NCBI RefSeq assembly: GCF_014174475.1
Contig: NZ_JACJUD010000005.1
Span: 310,001-374,000, forward strand
Origin: Aquipseudomonas ullengensis
Lineage (GTDB): Bacteria; Pseudomonadota; Gammaproteobacteria; Pseudomonadales; Pseudomonadaceae
Direction of reading: 5' to 3'
Length of the DNA: 64,000 nucleotides
Shown: in pieces, positions 46,739 through 55,543 of the stretch
Position numbering within the stretch: the first letter of the stretch is position 1
Layout: the number at the start of each line of letters is the position of its first letter
Position numbers and translations under genes: made by a program
Notes under the pieces: generated by a model
The model's input: only the letters and a program-made list of their open reading frames with translations
Told to the model about the DNA's origin: nothing
Database searches by the model: none

Positions 46739-48373
46739 ATGCCAAGCCTGAGAAACATCGCCATAGAGCGGCGCCTATGGTTGATTCTGCTGATTGCCCT
46801 GACCACCATTGCCCTGCTGATGAGCCTGGTGCTGCTGCAGATCCAGGCCGGTCTGTATGGCTCCAAGGTCTATCAGATCCAGACGGCCGTGGAGAACACC
46901 ACGGGCATCCTCAAGCGCTTCCAGCTCCTGGAGCAGCAGGGTGTCTTGAGCCGTGAAGACGCGCAGCAACAGGCGCGCGAAATGATCCGCACGCTGCGCT
47001 ACGGCGGCAACGAATACTTCTTCATCCAGAGCCTCGACCAGCACATGCTGCTCCACCCCATGAACCCCGAAATAGAGGGCCGCGATGTCAGCGCCCTGCG
47101 CGATGCCAAGGGTGTGGCGATCAATGGCGAGATCCTCAAGATCGCCCGGGACCAGGAACAGGGCATCGTCCACTACAGCTGGCCGAAGCCCGGCACAGCG
47201 GAGCCCGCCGACAAGATTTCCTACGTGTCACTGTTCAAGCCCTGGGGCTGGATCCTCGGCACCGGTGCATACCTGGATGACATCCAGGCGATATTTCGCG
47301 GCGAGCTGCTCAAGCTGGGCAGCATCGTCCTGACGATCACGGCGCTGCTGATCCTGGTGACGGCACTGATCTCGCGCAGCATCACCCGCCCCCTGCGCAG
47401 GACGGTGCAGGCCATGGCCGAAATCGCCCGCGGCAACGGCAACCTGACCCAGCAGCTGGCCACTGACGGCCGCGACGAGCTGTCCGGCCTGGCCAGGGAC
47501 TTCAACAGTTTCACCACCACCTTGCGCGGCATCATCAGTGAAATGCTGGTTGCCTCCACCGCCACCGACAAGGCGGCCCGGACCATCCACGCAAACTCCA
47601 CCTCGGCCAGAGAACAGAGCGACCTGCAGGCCCAGCAGGTCACGCTGATCGCCACCGCGCTCAACGAGGTGACCTACAGCATTCAGGACGTCGCGGGGAA
47701 TGCCGAGGCCTCTGCCAGGGAAGTCTCCACCGCCGAGACCCAGGCGCTGGACGGGCTGAAGAACGTCGAGCTCACCCTCGCCGAGATCGGCTCACTGTCC
47801 ACGCTCATCAACCAGGGCGTCGACACCATCCACTCGCTGGCGGAACAGAACGAGCGCATCAGCTCGGTGCTCGCCATCGTGCGCTCCATTGCCGAACAGA
47901 CCAATCTGCTGGCACTCAACGCGGCCATCGAGGCGGCCCGCGCCGGCGAGCAAGGGCGCGGCTTCGCCGTGGTCGCCGACGAGGTGCGCCTGCTGGCACA
48001 GCGCACCCAGGATGCCACCGCCGATATCCAGGCCATGATCGGCGAGCTGCGCATCAGTAGCGCTACAGCCGTGTCGATGATCGGCGAAACCCACAAGCTT
48101 TCAGGCCGCACCGTCACCCAGGCCAACCTGGCCGGGGAATGCTTGAGGGCCATCGTCGAGTCACTGCGCGCCATCAGCATCCAGGGCCGCACAGTGGCCG
48201 AAGCGACACGGCAACAATCGCAGGTGGTGGAAGACATCAACCTCAACCTGGCCACCGCCTCTCAGCAGGCCAACGAAGCCGCGCAGTTCGCCGAGCACGC
48301 CAGAACCCTGAGCGACACGCTGCAGGCCAACTCGGCCGAACTCCAGCTCACGCTCAACCGCTTCAAGTTCTAG
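46739..48373 (+). CDS. Methyl-accepting chemotaxis protein with Cache domain
   Basis: A 544-residue chemoreceptor. It has a membrane helix near residues 14-36, a periplasmic single-Cache domain (GGNEYFFIQSLDQHMLLHP, then GWILGTGAYLDD), a second helix near 190-212, a HAMP region and the signalling hairpin (SIAEQTNLLALNAAIEAARA, then EQGRGFAVVADEVR). sCache domains bind small carboxylates or amines. It lies inside the catabolic cluster, so chemotaxis toward the cluster's substrate is a reasonable inference. Confidence 0.93.
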   Translation: MPSLRNIAIERRLWLILLIALTTIALLMSLVLLQIQAGLYGSKVYQIQTAVENTTGILKRFQLLEQQGVLSREDAQQQAREMIRTLRYGGNEYFFIQSLDQHMLLHPMNPEIEGRDVSALRDAKGVAINGEILKIARDQEQGIVHYSWPKPGTAEPADKISYVSLFKPWGWILGTGAYLDDIQAIFRGELLKLGSIVLTITALLILVTALISRSITRPLRRTVQAMAEIARGNGNLTQQLATDGRDELSGLARDFNSFTTTLRGIISEMLVASTATDKAARTIHANSTSAREQSDLQAQQVTLIATALNEVTYSIQDVAGNAEASAREVSTAETQALDGLKNVELTLAEIGSLSTLINQGVDTIHSLAEQNERISSVLAIVRSIAEQTNLLALNAAIEAARAGEQGRGFAVVADEVRLLAQRTQDATADIQAMIGELRISSATAVSMIGETHKLSGRTVTQANLAGECLRAIVESLRAISIQGRTVAEATRQQSQVVEDINLNLATASQQANEAAQFAEHARTLSDTLQANSAELQLTLNRFKF

Positions 48374-48441
48374 CCAGCCAACCCTTCGCCCAGCCGCGGC
48401 ATATCGCCTCGGCGCATACCGTCCTGAGCATTCGAAAAGCC

Positions 48442-50187
48442 ATGAAAAGACTCGCCAGCACACTCTCCGCCCTGTTTCTTGCGCAAGCCGCCGCGCACGC
48501 CCACGCCGCTGCGGACCTCATTCTCCTCAACGGCAAGATCTTCACCGCCGAACAATCCCAGCCGCACGTCCAGGCCATGGCCATCCAGGGCACGACCATC
48601 CTGGCCACTGGCAGCAATGAGCAGATACGCGCACTGGCCGATAGCGGCGCGCAGGTGCTGGACCTGGCCGGCAAGCGCGTCATGCCCGGGCTCATTGATA
48701 CCCACTCGCACGCCATCTTCGGCGGCCTGTCGCTGTCCGCGGCGAACATGCAGGACCAAGTCGTCGGCCTGCCGGAACTGGAACAACGCCTGCGTCAGTG
48801 GCGCGCCGACGGCAGCGCCAGGCTGGGCCAGGACATCCTCCAGGTACAGGGCATGAACTCGAACTACTGGGCCCATGCGCAAGAGCTGGGGCGGATTTTC
48901 AACCACGGCGAGTGGGCCGAAACAGCCGTGATCTTCATGGGCAGCGACCACCACACCGCCTGGGTCAACGCCAAGATGTTGCGCACGGCCGGCATCGACA
49001 AGGCGCTGGTTGCCAGCCTCGATGAAGCCCAGCGCGGCACCATTGGCGTGCTCGACAACGGGCAGCCCAGCGGCTTTCTGGTCGACGCCGGCTGGGACAG
49101 GGTTTCGGCCGTGCTACCGCCGATAGACGACGCCACCCTGCTGCACGGCGCCGAAGCAGCCGTGCACTACAACAACAGCGTCGGCATCACCGGCTGGATG
49201 GACCCCGCAGCCAACGCCTCACCTGGGCAGGCGGTGTTCGACATCAAGCCCACCGAGAACACCATCGGCGTGCTCCCGGGCTACAAGGCACTGGCCGAGA
49301 AGGGCCAGCTCAGCGCACATGTCGCTGCCCTGCTGGTCGCCAATCCGAAGAGCCAACCGGCAGATCTGGAAGTTCTGGAGAAAGTGCGCCGACGCTTTGC
49401 CGGCACCCCCAACCTGACCCTGCCGGGTATCAAGATCTTTGCTGACGGCGTACTGGAGTTCCCGGCACAGAGCGCCGCGGTCATCAGCCCCTACAGCAAC
49501 ACGCTCAAGCAGGGTGAGCTGCTATTCGACCCCAAACACTTCGGTGAACTGGTCACTGCAGCAGACAAGCGCGGCTGGTTGGTACACATCCACGCCGTCG
49601 GTGACCGGGCCGTGCGCGAGTCGCTCAATGCGATTGAGCAAGCTCGAGCGGCCGGCGACAGCGGCATTGCCCACTCGATCACCCACCTGCAACTGGTCAA
49701 CCCGAAAGAATTCGCCCGCTTCAAGAGCCTCAACGTGATCGCATCCATGCAGTTGCTGTGGGCCATCGGCGACGAATACGCCATCGACATGGTGCAACCC
49801 TACGTCAGCGCCTTCGCCTATCACTACCAGTACCCCGCCCGCTCCCTGCTGAAAGCCGGCGCGACCATCGCCGGCGCCAGCGACTGGCCCGTCTCCCCCG
49901 CCAACCCATGGCTGGCCATCGCCCAGGCAACCACCCGCCAGGGCCCCAAGGGCGTACTCAACGCCAGCGAAACCATCCCGCGCGACGTGATGTTCTATGC
50001 CTACACCCTCAATGCCGCCAAAACCCTCCGGCTCGAAGAGCAGATCGGCTCACTGGCCCCCGGCAAACAGGCCGACTTCATCGTGCTTGATCGCGATGTG
50101 TTTAGCGTCCAGGAAAAGCAACTGAGCGAAACGCAGGTGCTGTCCACCTACTTCGCAGGCCGGAAGGTCTACCAAGCCGCACCGTGA
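48442..50187 (+). CDS. Exported amidohydrolase (YtcJ-like, Amidohydro_3)
   Basis: A 581-residue amidohydrolase with a signal peptide cleaved near residue 22 (AHAHA/AADL). Metal-binding motifs of the superfamily are present: GLIDTHSHAIFGG (H-x-H, about residue 85), HIHAVGDRAVR near 390, and an Asp in GASDWPVSP near 480. The long upstream frame from 48139 lies inside the chemoreceptor gene; ATG 48442 is the start that yields a signal peptide. The start lies 68 bp after the chemoreceptor stop. It probably hydrolyses an amide in the periplasm. Confidence 0.88.
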   Translation: MKRLASTLSALFLAQAAAHAHAAADLILLNGKIFTAEQSQPHVQAMAIQGTTILATGSNEQIRALADSGAQVLDLAGKRVMPGLIDTHSHAIFGGLSLSAANMQDQVVGLPELEQRLRQWRADGSARLGQDILQVQGMNSNYWAHAQELGRIFNHGEWAETAVIFMGSDHHTAWVNAKMLRTAGIDKALVASLDEAQRGTIGVLDNGQPSGFLVDAGWDRVSAVLPPIDDATLLHGAEAAVHYNNSVGITGWMDPAANASPGQAVFDIKPTENTIGVLPGYKALAEKGQLSAHVAALLVANPKSQPADLEVLEKVRRRFAGTPNLTLPGIKIFADGVLEFPAQSAAVISPYSNTLKQGELLFDPKHFGELVTAADKRGWLVHIHAVGDRAVRESLNAIEQARAAGDSGIAHSITHLQLVNPKEFARFKSLNVIASMQLLWAIGDEYAIDMVQPYVSAFAYHYQYPARSLLKAGATIAGASDWPVSPANPWLAIAQATTRQGPKGVLNASETIPRDVMFYAYTLNAAKTLRLEEQIGSLAPGKQADFIVLDRDVFSVQEKQLSETQVLSTYFAGRKVYQAAP

Positions 50188-50314
50188 GTGACATTGCCCC
50201 TACCTCTGGCGGGGCCGCTTTGAAGGGCTCATGAGCAGGCGCTCACTTGGCAGGCGGTCATTCCCAGGATGTTTTGCTCTTCGGGCCGGTGGTCGGCTTT
50301 TGGCCTGCGCAGAA

Positions 50315-50354
50315 ACGAAAAAGCCCCGAAACTCCAGGAGTTTCGCGGGCTTAC
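50315..50354 (-). terminator. Rho-independent terminator of the amidohydrolase operon
   Basis: On the minus strand, AAGCCCGCGAAACTCC pairs with GGAGTTTCGGGGCTT and is followed by TTTCG. The stem has one mismatch. It is 75 bases beyond the stop of the alpha/beta hydrolase gene at 50430. The plus-strand amidohydrolase stop is at 50187, so it may serve that transcript too. Confidence 0.7.
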
Positions 50355-50429
50355 CCATCGATCATGCTGTTTACCCGCGCTGGCTTACGCCGCTGCGCGG
50401 CTAACCCATTCTACGAAGCTACAAAGCAC

Positions 50430-51329
50430 TCACTGCTCCAGCCCGATGCCCCGCCAGAATTCGACACAAGCTATCAGCACCGCCTGCGGGTCTTCCAGAT
50501 GCGGGTAATGGCCGATGCCGGCTAGCTCGCGGATAAAGTGCTGGGGGCCGACTACCTGGCGGAAGCGTTCGACCATATGTGCGCCGGACACCGGGTCGGC
50601 GCTGCCGTTGATCAGCGCCAACGGCATGCTTACAGCTTGCAGGGCGCCGACCCAGCGTTCGCGATGCGTGCGGCGCTCGGCGATATAACCGAGCAACGGC
50701 GGCAGCACGTGCAGACCATCGCGATAATTGGTCAGTTGCCACACGGCTTCCAGGGTTGCCTCGTCCGGCTGGGTGGCGGCGCCAAACACCGAGCTGAAGG
50801 TGGCCAGCAAACGCCGGCGCGTGGTCAGGCGCGCCAGCAGCGGGCCGAGCGGGCCGGCCATTAGCTTTTGCAGTAGCCGGGCATGGTGGGTTTCCGGGAA
50901 CAGCCCGCCATTCAGCAGAATCACCGAGGCGTAGCGCGATTGCGGGCGCGGCAGATCACGCGCCAGCAACTCCTGCACCACGGTGTCGCCATAGTCGTGG
51001 GCCAGCACATGGCAGCGCTCGATGCCGGACTGCTGGAGAACGAACTCGACCAGATCGGCCTGTTCGCTCATGCAGTAGTGATGGGGCCGCGGTTTACTAC
51101 TGAAGCCCAGCCCCAGCAGGTCAACACCAACCACCCGGAAACGTGCACACAGCTCGGCCCACAGCGGGCTGAAATCCCAGCTCGAGGTCGGGTAGCCGTG
51201 CACCAGCAACAGCACCGGCTTGTCGTGGGTCTGCGGCTCGGTCTCCCGGCTGTCGAGGAAAAACAATTGCTGGTCTTGCCAATCCAAAAAGCGGCCTTGG
51301 GCCTGCCATTGCTGCAAGGTATCGATCAT
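50430..51329 (-). CDS. Alpha/beta hydrolase (epoxide hydrolase/haloalkane dehalogenase-like)
   Basis: A 299-residue alpha/beta hydrolase. The oxyanion region LLVHGYPTSSWDF is near residues 42-54, the nucleophile elbow AHDYGDTVVQ (Asp) near 110-119, and the catalytic His is in GIGHYPHLEDP near 278-288. The Asp nucleophile points to the epoxide-hydrolase/dehalogenase branch and not to esterases. ATG 51329 overlaps the stop of the amidohydrolase (ATGA), so they form one operon. Substrate unknown. Confidence 0.85.
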   Translation of the reverse strand: MIDTLQQWQAQGRFLDWQDQQLFFLDSRETEPQTHDKPVLLLVHGYPTSSWDFSPLWAELCARFRVVGVDLLGLGFSSKPRPHHYCMSEQADLVEFVLQQSGIERCHVLAHDYGDTVVQELLARDLPRPQSRYASVILLNGGLFPETHHARLLQKLMAGPLGPLLARLTTRRRLLATFSSVFGAATQPDEATLEAVWQLTNYRDGLHVLPPLLGYIAERRTHRERWVGALQAVSMPLALINGSADPVSGAHMVERFRQVVGPQHFIRELAGIGHYPHLEDPQAVLIACVEFWRGIGLEQ

Positions 51330-53062
51330 GCCGACACCCCGCGCTGGTGCTGGCAACGCAGCAAGCGACCAAAGCGGCGCTGCTCGAACTCGGCATGCAC
51401 CTGGCCCTGATCGAGCACCACCTGACCGCCCACTATCACCTGCCGCACGGTTTTGCCGGAACGGGTGACCATGCGCATGGCGCCGTCAAAGTTCGCATCG
51501 GTGGTTTCTTGTGGGCCACTGAGATCGGTCTTCAACGCCTCTGGGTCGAGCACCAGCACATCGGCCATGTGCCCTTCGCGCAGATGCCCTGCCTCCAGGC
51601 CGAACCAGTCGGCCAGCTCGCCAGTCACCCGCCAGACGGCTTTTTCCATCGGCATGGCATCGGCATTCAGCAGGCAGTCGCGGAGGAACCACAGGTGCGA
51701 GTTCTGGAACGCCATGTTGCGGTTGTGCGCGCCGGCATCGGAAAAACCCAGCTGAATATGCGGGTTCTGCAAGAAGCGCCGCAGCTCGGCCGGACGGTCA
51801 TTGGCGATCACCGCATGCCAGCGAATGCTTTCATCGAACTCGCTGATCAGGTCGATAAAGCTGTCCACGCCGGTTTGCCCACGGCGCTGGGCGATCTCGG
51901 CAAAAGTGGCGCCAACCAGCGACTGATCCGGGCAGGCAACCACCCGCATCAGCGCCAGATCCTTGTGGAAGCTGGCGCCAAAGGTGCTCAGCCATTCGCG
52001 GCGCAGCTGCTTGCGCCAGTCGCTGTCGCGGTACAGCAACTGGCGCTGGGCGGCGCTGTCGGCATTCATCAGGCAGGCGCTGGCCTGCATCTCTTCAAAC
52101 ACCGGCGTGTTGCAGCCGTCGCTCCACAATTCGAACGGCACCGACAGCGACTGGAAACGCAAATTGCCGCGCAGCCCCTGGTTGATCAACGCAGCCAGAC
52201 TCCGGGTCAGCGGCCCGAGGCGGCGGTTATTGGTGAAATCCAGGCTGGTCAGCATGCTCATGCGTAACGACGGGCGGCCGATGCCATGGCTGAGCGAAGC
52301 CAGCAACGGCACCATGTATTTGCGCCCGGCATCCGGGGTGGCCTGGAGGATGCGCCCACGTTGGCGCAACACATCCGCGAGCATGCGGAACTCGGCAAAA
52401 CTGGCGTAGTGCGATGGCGAGGACGCGCCGTTGTACTTGGCGCCCTTCCAGCGGTGCCACTGCAGCATGTCGATACTCAGGCCGAGAAAACCGGCGTCCA
52501 GCGCCTCGTGCAGCAGGCTGCGCAGGGAGTTTTTTTCGCCCCAGTTGAGTGTGCTCGGCGTCAGGCTGCGATCCTTGCCGAGCACCGCCATGCGCAAGTT
52601 GGAGTGGCCGATAAAGCTGGCGATATTCGGCCCCAGATTGAGTTGCTCAAGATGCTCGTAGTATTCGCCCGGCGTGCGCCAGGTGACCTTGCCATCCAGC
52701 CAGCGCGCCAGGGTTTCGCGCGGCAGATTCTCCACCCGGGCGAACAGGTCGATCATGTCATCAGCATCGCCAATCGCCAGCGACAGTGAGCAATTGCCAA
52801 ACACCAGGCTGGTGACGCCGTGCTGCAAGGACTCCAGCAAACCTGGTGCGGCTTCGACCTCGGCATCGTAATGGGTGTGAATGTCGATGATCCCCGGCAA
52901 GACCCATTGCCCGGCGGCATCAATTTCGCGCTGGCCACGGGCACTGCTATTGGCCTCGATCTTGACCACCCGGCCGTGATCAATCAGCACGTCGGCCTGA
53001 CGCGCAGGCGCACCGGAGCCGTCGAACAGCAGGCCATTGCGGATCAGCAATTCAACATTCAT
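51326..53062 (-). CDS. N-acyl-D-amino-acid deacylase-family amidohydrolase
   Basis: A 578-residue metal-dependent hydrolase of the D-aminoacylase family. Metal ligands lie in GIIDIHTHYDAEVEAAPGL (H-x-H, about residues 57-75), followed by GVTSLVFGNCSLS, which provides a conserved Cys, and IGHSNLRMAV near 150. A late GFSDAGAHNRNM near 425 gives further His/Asp ligands. ATG 53062 follows AAGGG with eight bases spacing; a GTG at 53071 is less likely. The gene is divergent from a TetR regulator, with two palindromes between. Confidence 0.87.
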   Translation of the reverse strand: MNVELLIRNGLLFDGSGAPARQADVLIDHGRVVKIEANSSARGQREIDAAGQWVLPGIIDIHTHYDAEVEAAPGLLESLQHGVTSLVFGNCSLSLAIGDADDMIDLFARVENLPRETLARWLDGKVTWRTPGEYYEHLEQLNLGPNIASFIGHSNLRMAVLGKDRSLTPSTLNWGEKNSLRSLLHEALDAGFLGLSIDMLQWHRWKGAKYNGASSPSHYASFAEFRMLADVLRQRGRILQATPDAGRKYMVPLLASLSHGIGRPSLRMSMLTSLDFTNNRRLGPLTRSLAALINQGLRGNLRFQSLSVPFELWSDGCNTPVFEEMQASACLMNADSAAQRQLLYRDSDWRKQLRREWLSTFGASFHKDLALMRVVACPDQSLVGATFAEIAQRRGQTGVDSFIDLISEFDESIRWHAVIANDRPAELRRFLQNPHIQLGFSDAGAHNRNMAFQNSHLWFLRDCLLNADAMPMEKAVWRVTGELADWFGLEAGHLREGHMADVLVLDPEALKTDLSGPQETTDANFDGAMRMVTRSGKTVRQVIVGGQVVLDQGQVHAEFEQRRFGRLLRCQHQRGVSA

Positions 53063-53100
53063 GGCAATCACCCTTGGAAGATGTCGGTGCTGACAATAGA

Positions 53101-53145
53101 CTAACGACCGTTAGCTACCTCGGAGCTTAGGCTAACGATCGTTAG
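53101..53145. promoter_or_regulatory. Tandem TetR operator palindromes
   Basis: CTAACGACCGTTAG (53101-53114) and CTAACGATCGTTAG (53132-53145) are two palindromes, the second perfect, 31 bases centre to centre (about three helical turns). They lie between the deacylase and tetR starts and should give divergent repression by the neighbouring TetR protein. Confidence 0.75.
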
Positions 53146-53162
53146 TTTTGCAAGGTGACCCC

Positions 53163-53753
53163 ATGAGTACCCGTGAACGCATTCTCGATGCCGCACTGCA
53201 ATGTTTTGCCGAGCAGGGCTACAGCCGCACCAGCATGCGCGAGCTGGCCACGCGCGTAGAGATCCGCGCGCCGTCGCTGTACAACCACTTCGCCAGCAAG
53301 CGCGAGATCATGTTGGCGCTGCTCGAACGCAGCGGGCCTGGACGGATGTCGCAGATCATCAACCAGCTGCCCGATGAACTGTCGCCAGCGGCGCTACTGA
53401 ATGCCGTGCTCGACGCCCTGTTCAATCTCTGGCGCGACCCCCAGGACAACCGCAGCATGCGCCTGGCCTGTGCCGAGGCGCTGCACGATGCCGAGCTCGG
53501 CACCTTGCTGGAAACCCAGGTATTTCAGCAGGAGCGCGACCTGCTTAGCCGCCTGCTGCTGCGCGCGGCCGGCAGCCTGGATGCGCAACTGGCCGAGCAG
53601 TGGGCCAACCAGTGCGTGGCCCTGGGTTTTGCCCGGCGCCTGCAAATACTGCTGACCGGTGATGATGTGGCAAAGACCGAGACGATCATTGCGCAAAGCC
53701 GCCAGGAGTTTATCCAACTAGCCCGCCTGTTCGGCCTGCCGCTTACGCCTTGA
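53163..53753 (+). CDS. TetR-family regulator
   Basis: A 196-residue TetR regulator with the helix-turn-helix SMRELATRVEIRAPSLYNHF near residues 25-44, then ASKREIMLALLERS. ATG 53163 has AAGGTGA seven bases upstream. It is divergent from the deacylase/hydrolase operon and beside two near-identical palindromes, which it most likely binds. Its last bases overlap, in the opposite direction, the remnant of a PadR-like gene. Confidence 0.9.
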   Translation: MSTRERILDAALQCFAEQGYSRTSMRELATRVEIRAPSLYNHFASKREIMLALLERSGPGRMSQIINQLPDELSPAALLNAVLDALFNLWRDPQDNRSMRLACAEALHDAELGTLLETQVFQQERDLLSRLLLRAAGSLDAQLAEQWANQCVALGFARRLQILLTGDDVAKTETIIAQSRQEFIQLARLFGLPLTP

Positions 53754-53832
53754 GCTCCAGCGCCACCTCGTCGGCCCAGGCCAGCCAGGCCTGCTCACCG
53801 AGAATGCCGCAGCGCAGGGTCAGGTACCGGTT
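53743..53832 (-). pseudogene. Truncated C-terminus of a PadR-like regulator
   Basis: About 29 codons remain, in frame to a TAA at 53743-53745. They read YLTLRCGILGEQAWLAWADE followed by VALELKA, like the helical C-terminus of PadR-family regulators. Upstream the frame runs into a stop (TAG) at the point where the sequence turns island-like. This is a truncated gene at the island boundary. Confidence 0.55.
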
Positions 53833-53986
53833 CTACGTGTTGCTACGCATGTACCAGCCTACGGAGGAGGTGCTCTCTGGCAAATGGCAGTTGCCGTAGC
53901 TAAATAAGATCGACTGAGCGTCTTGAGCGCAGTTTGAGGGGCACCGGCCAATTACGTGCATTGCCCGATGCCAAGCGCGCATGCTC

Positions 53987-54496
53987 TTAGTCCACAACCT
54001 GGTCCGCAGCGCTATCGGTGGCGGGGTTCTGGATACGCTCTCGCGGCTTCGACTGACTGCGTCGTACTTGTCCACGGTGGCGTTTAGCCTGCTGCTTCGC
54101 ATGCAGCGCTTGAGTCGTCGTTACCACGCCAACTGCCTGACCGTACAAGTCCAAGCGCGGCGCGTTCTCCGTCATACATGCCCAGTAGCGACTTCCACGG
54201 CACCAGGAAGCGAGCCCCAGCTTGAGCTGTTCGCTGGATACTCCAAGCAGTTCAAGGTGCTGTTCTGCGTCTTTAAGAATGCCCTCCTTGAGCGGAACCT
54301 TGGGGGCCGGATTGACCGGGAAGGCCAATGGGAAATGCTTCTGCAATCGCCAGATCGCTTCAACCGCAGGATCTTGCTCACGAGGCTTCGTTGCCTCGGA
54401 GGACTTCTGTTTGCGCTGCTTCGTGCTATCCGTCTTTACCTGCTCTTGTTCAGCCCGCAGGCGGCCACGTAGCTCAGCTAGTTGCTCAAAACCCAT
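53987..54496 (-). CDS. ProQ/FinO-family RNA chaperone-like protein
   Basis: A 169-residue protein with a ProQ/FinO domain at about residues 45-135 (VEAIWRLQKHFPLAFPVNP, KVPLKEGILKDAEQH, RYWACMTENAPRLDLYGQ). Basic tails on both sides fit RNA binding. FinO/ProQ proteins bind structured RNAs and often act on mobile elements. It is encoded in the island, not beside the usual chromosomal partners. Start ATG 54496. Confidence 0.83.
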   Translation of the reverse strand: MGFEQLAELRGRLRAEQEQVKTDSTKQRKQKSSEATKPREQDPAVEAIWRLQKHFPLAFPVNPAPKVPLKEGILKDAEQHLELLGVSSEQLKLGLASWCRGSRYWACMTENAPRLDLYGQAVGVVTTTQALHAKQQAKRHRGQVRRSQSKPRERIQNPATDSAADQVVD

Positions 54497-54608
54497 TGTT
54501 CAGTTCACAGCCTCAAGGTTGATTCGTGGCGCAAGGTTACCCCAAGCAGCCTTTCGGAACAGCCTAATGCAGCAGGGTAGCCGTCAGGAAACGGCATCAC
54601 TGTGTGGT

Positions 54609-55082
54609 TCAGTCGTTCCAATGATGGGTTGTAGGCACAGCTGTAACCTTATGCTTAGGTTTTACAGGGAATTCCGCCGCGCATCCCGTACAGCGAAACT
54701 TGCCACTGACCGTACGGTTGTCTTGAAGTGGGTGGATTTCCCTTTTGTTAAAACAGCTTGGGCAGGCGTAGTGAATCGGGTCGCCCTTCGAAGAGTACAC
54801 AACGGCGCCGCCTAACGTTTGCGTGAGGTTGTAGTTAGAAGCCCGCCGCTCCCACGCATCGGCTGCATCTAGCTTTGTCTTGAGCTCGTCCCTTTCCGTT
54901 TGCAGTTCGTGCAAGTCGTTCCGCAAATTGAACATTCGATCTTGCACGTCTCCCAGCTTCTCAACGACTTCACCGATTTTGGCTTTGGCATCCGCATCGA
55001 CCTTCCCATCAAACGCTGCTTTGGCGAGTTGCTTAGTCAGATTGACTGCCTGCACAACACCGTTGATTGTTGCGTAGTCCAT
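54609..55082 (-). CDS. Hypothetical protein with coiled coil and zinc ribbon
   Basis: A 157-residue protein. An N-terminal helical half (about residues 1-80) contains a coiled coil (MFNLRNDLHELQTERDELKT). The C-terminal part has two Cys pairs, CPSC near residue 107 and CTGC near residue 132, which suggests one zinc ribbon. No family recognised. It is found beside a ProQ/FinO gene in the island and may be phage- or plasmid-derived. Confidence 0.65.
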   Translation of the reverse strand: MDYATINGVVQAVNLTKQLAKAAFDGKVDADAKAKIGEVVEKLGDVQDRMFNLRNDLHELQTERDELKTKLDAADAWERRASNYNLTQTLGGAVVYSSKGDPIHYACPSCFNKREIHPLQDNRTVSGKFRCTGCAAEFPVKPKHKVTAVPTTHHWND

Positions 55083-55187
55083 GCTGCTACTGCCCTGTAG
55101 AGACGTGAGCCTATACGTTAATTGAATGCGGGAGGCATTCCCAGAAGGAAGCGCCTAGCTACGTACAACGGGTACGTACACCCCAGA

Positions 55188-55228
55188 AACAAAAAACCCC
55201 GTAACTCATTGAGGTTACAGGGCTTTTT
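55188..55228. terminator. Bidirectional Rho-independent terminator
   Basis: CCCCGTAAC (55197-55205) and GTTACAGGG (55214-55222) pair with one internal mismatch. T-runs flank both sides: CTTTTT on the plus strand and GTTTTTTG on the minus strand. It probably terminates the tRNA remnant next to it as well as transcripts approaching from the left. Confidence 0.7.
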
Positions 55229-55235
55229 AAATATG

Positions 55236-55258
55236 GCGGGAAGATAGGGATTCGAACG
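55236..55258 (-). other. tRNA 3'-end fragment (integration-site remnant)
   Basis: On the minus strand the sequence GTTCGAATCCCTATCTTCCC, then GCCA, is the 3' end of a tRNA with its T-loop GTTCGAAT and a CCA end. The 5' part of the T-stem is not complementary, so only the end is conserved. This is the expected form of an att site of an element integrated in a tRNA gene. Confidence 0.55.
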
Positions 55259-55349
55259 CTGGTAGCGGCACGCATAGCCCGCTTGGGGCCTTGCCACCCC
55301 CTAGTGTTTCTGGGCTCCCCGGAGAGGGACGGTTTGCAGCGGTCTCGAT

Positions 55350-55387
55350 TTTGCCCCCAAATTTGCCCCCAATAAAATGGGGGCAAA
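55350..55387. repeat. Repeats of TTTGCCCCC with an inverted copy
   Basis: TTTGCCCCC occurs at 55350-55358 and 55362-55370, and its inverse GGGGGCAAA at 55379-55387, so the second copy and the inverse form a hairpin with an 8-base loop. Repeats like this are known around integrase attachment regions. No integrase gene is visible. Confidence 0.5.
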
Positions 55388-55543
55388 ATTTGAAATCACC
55401 GGAACCCTAGCGAGCCCCGCGCGCACCCTACCTAGCAATCTCGCTGGCGGTCACACGCCCCACATCAATAGTGGCAGGCTATCAGCTTGAGCCTGAAGGC
55501 TGCTTCAACCTGCACCACTCTGCGCCCTGCAAACTAGGTGGAT

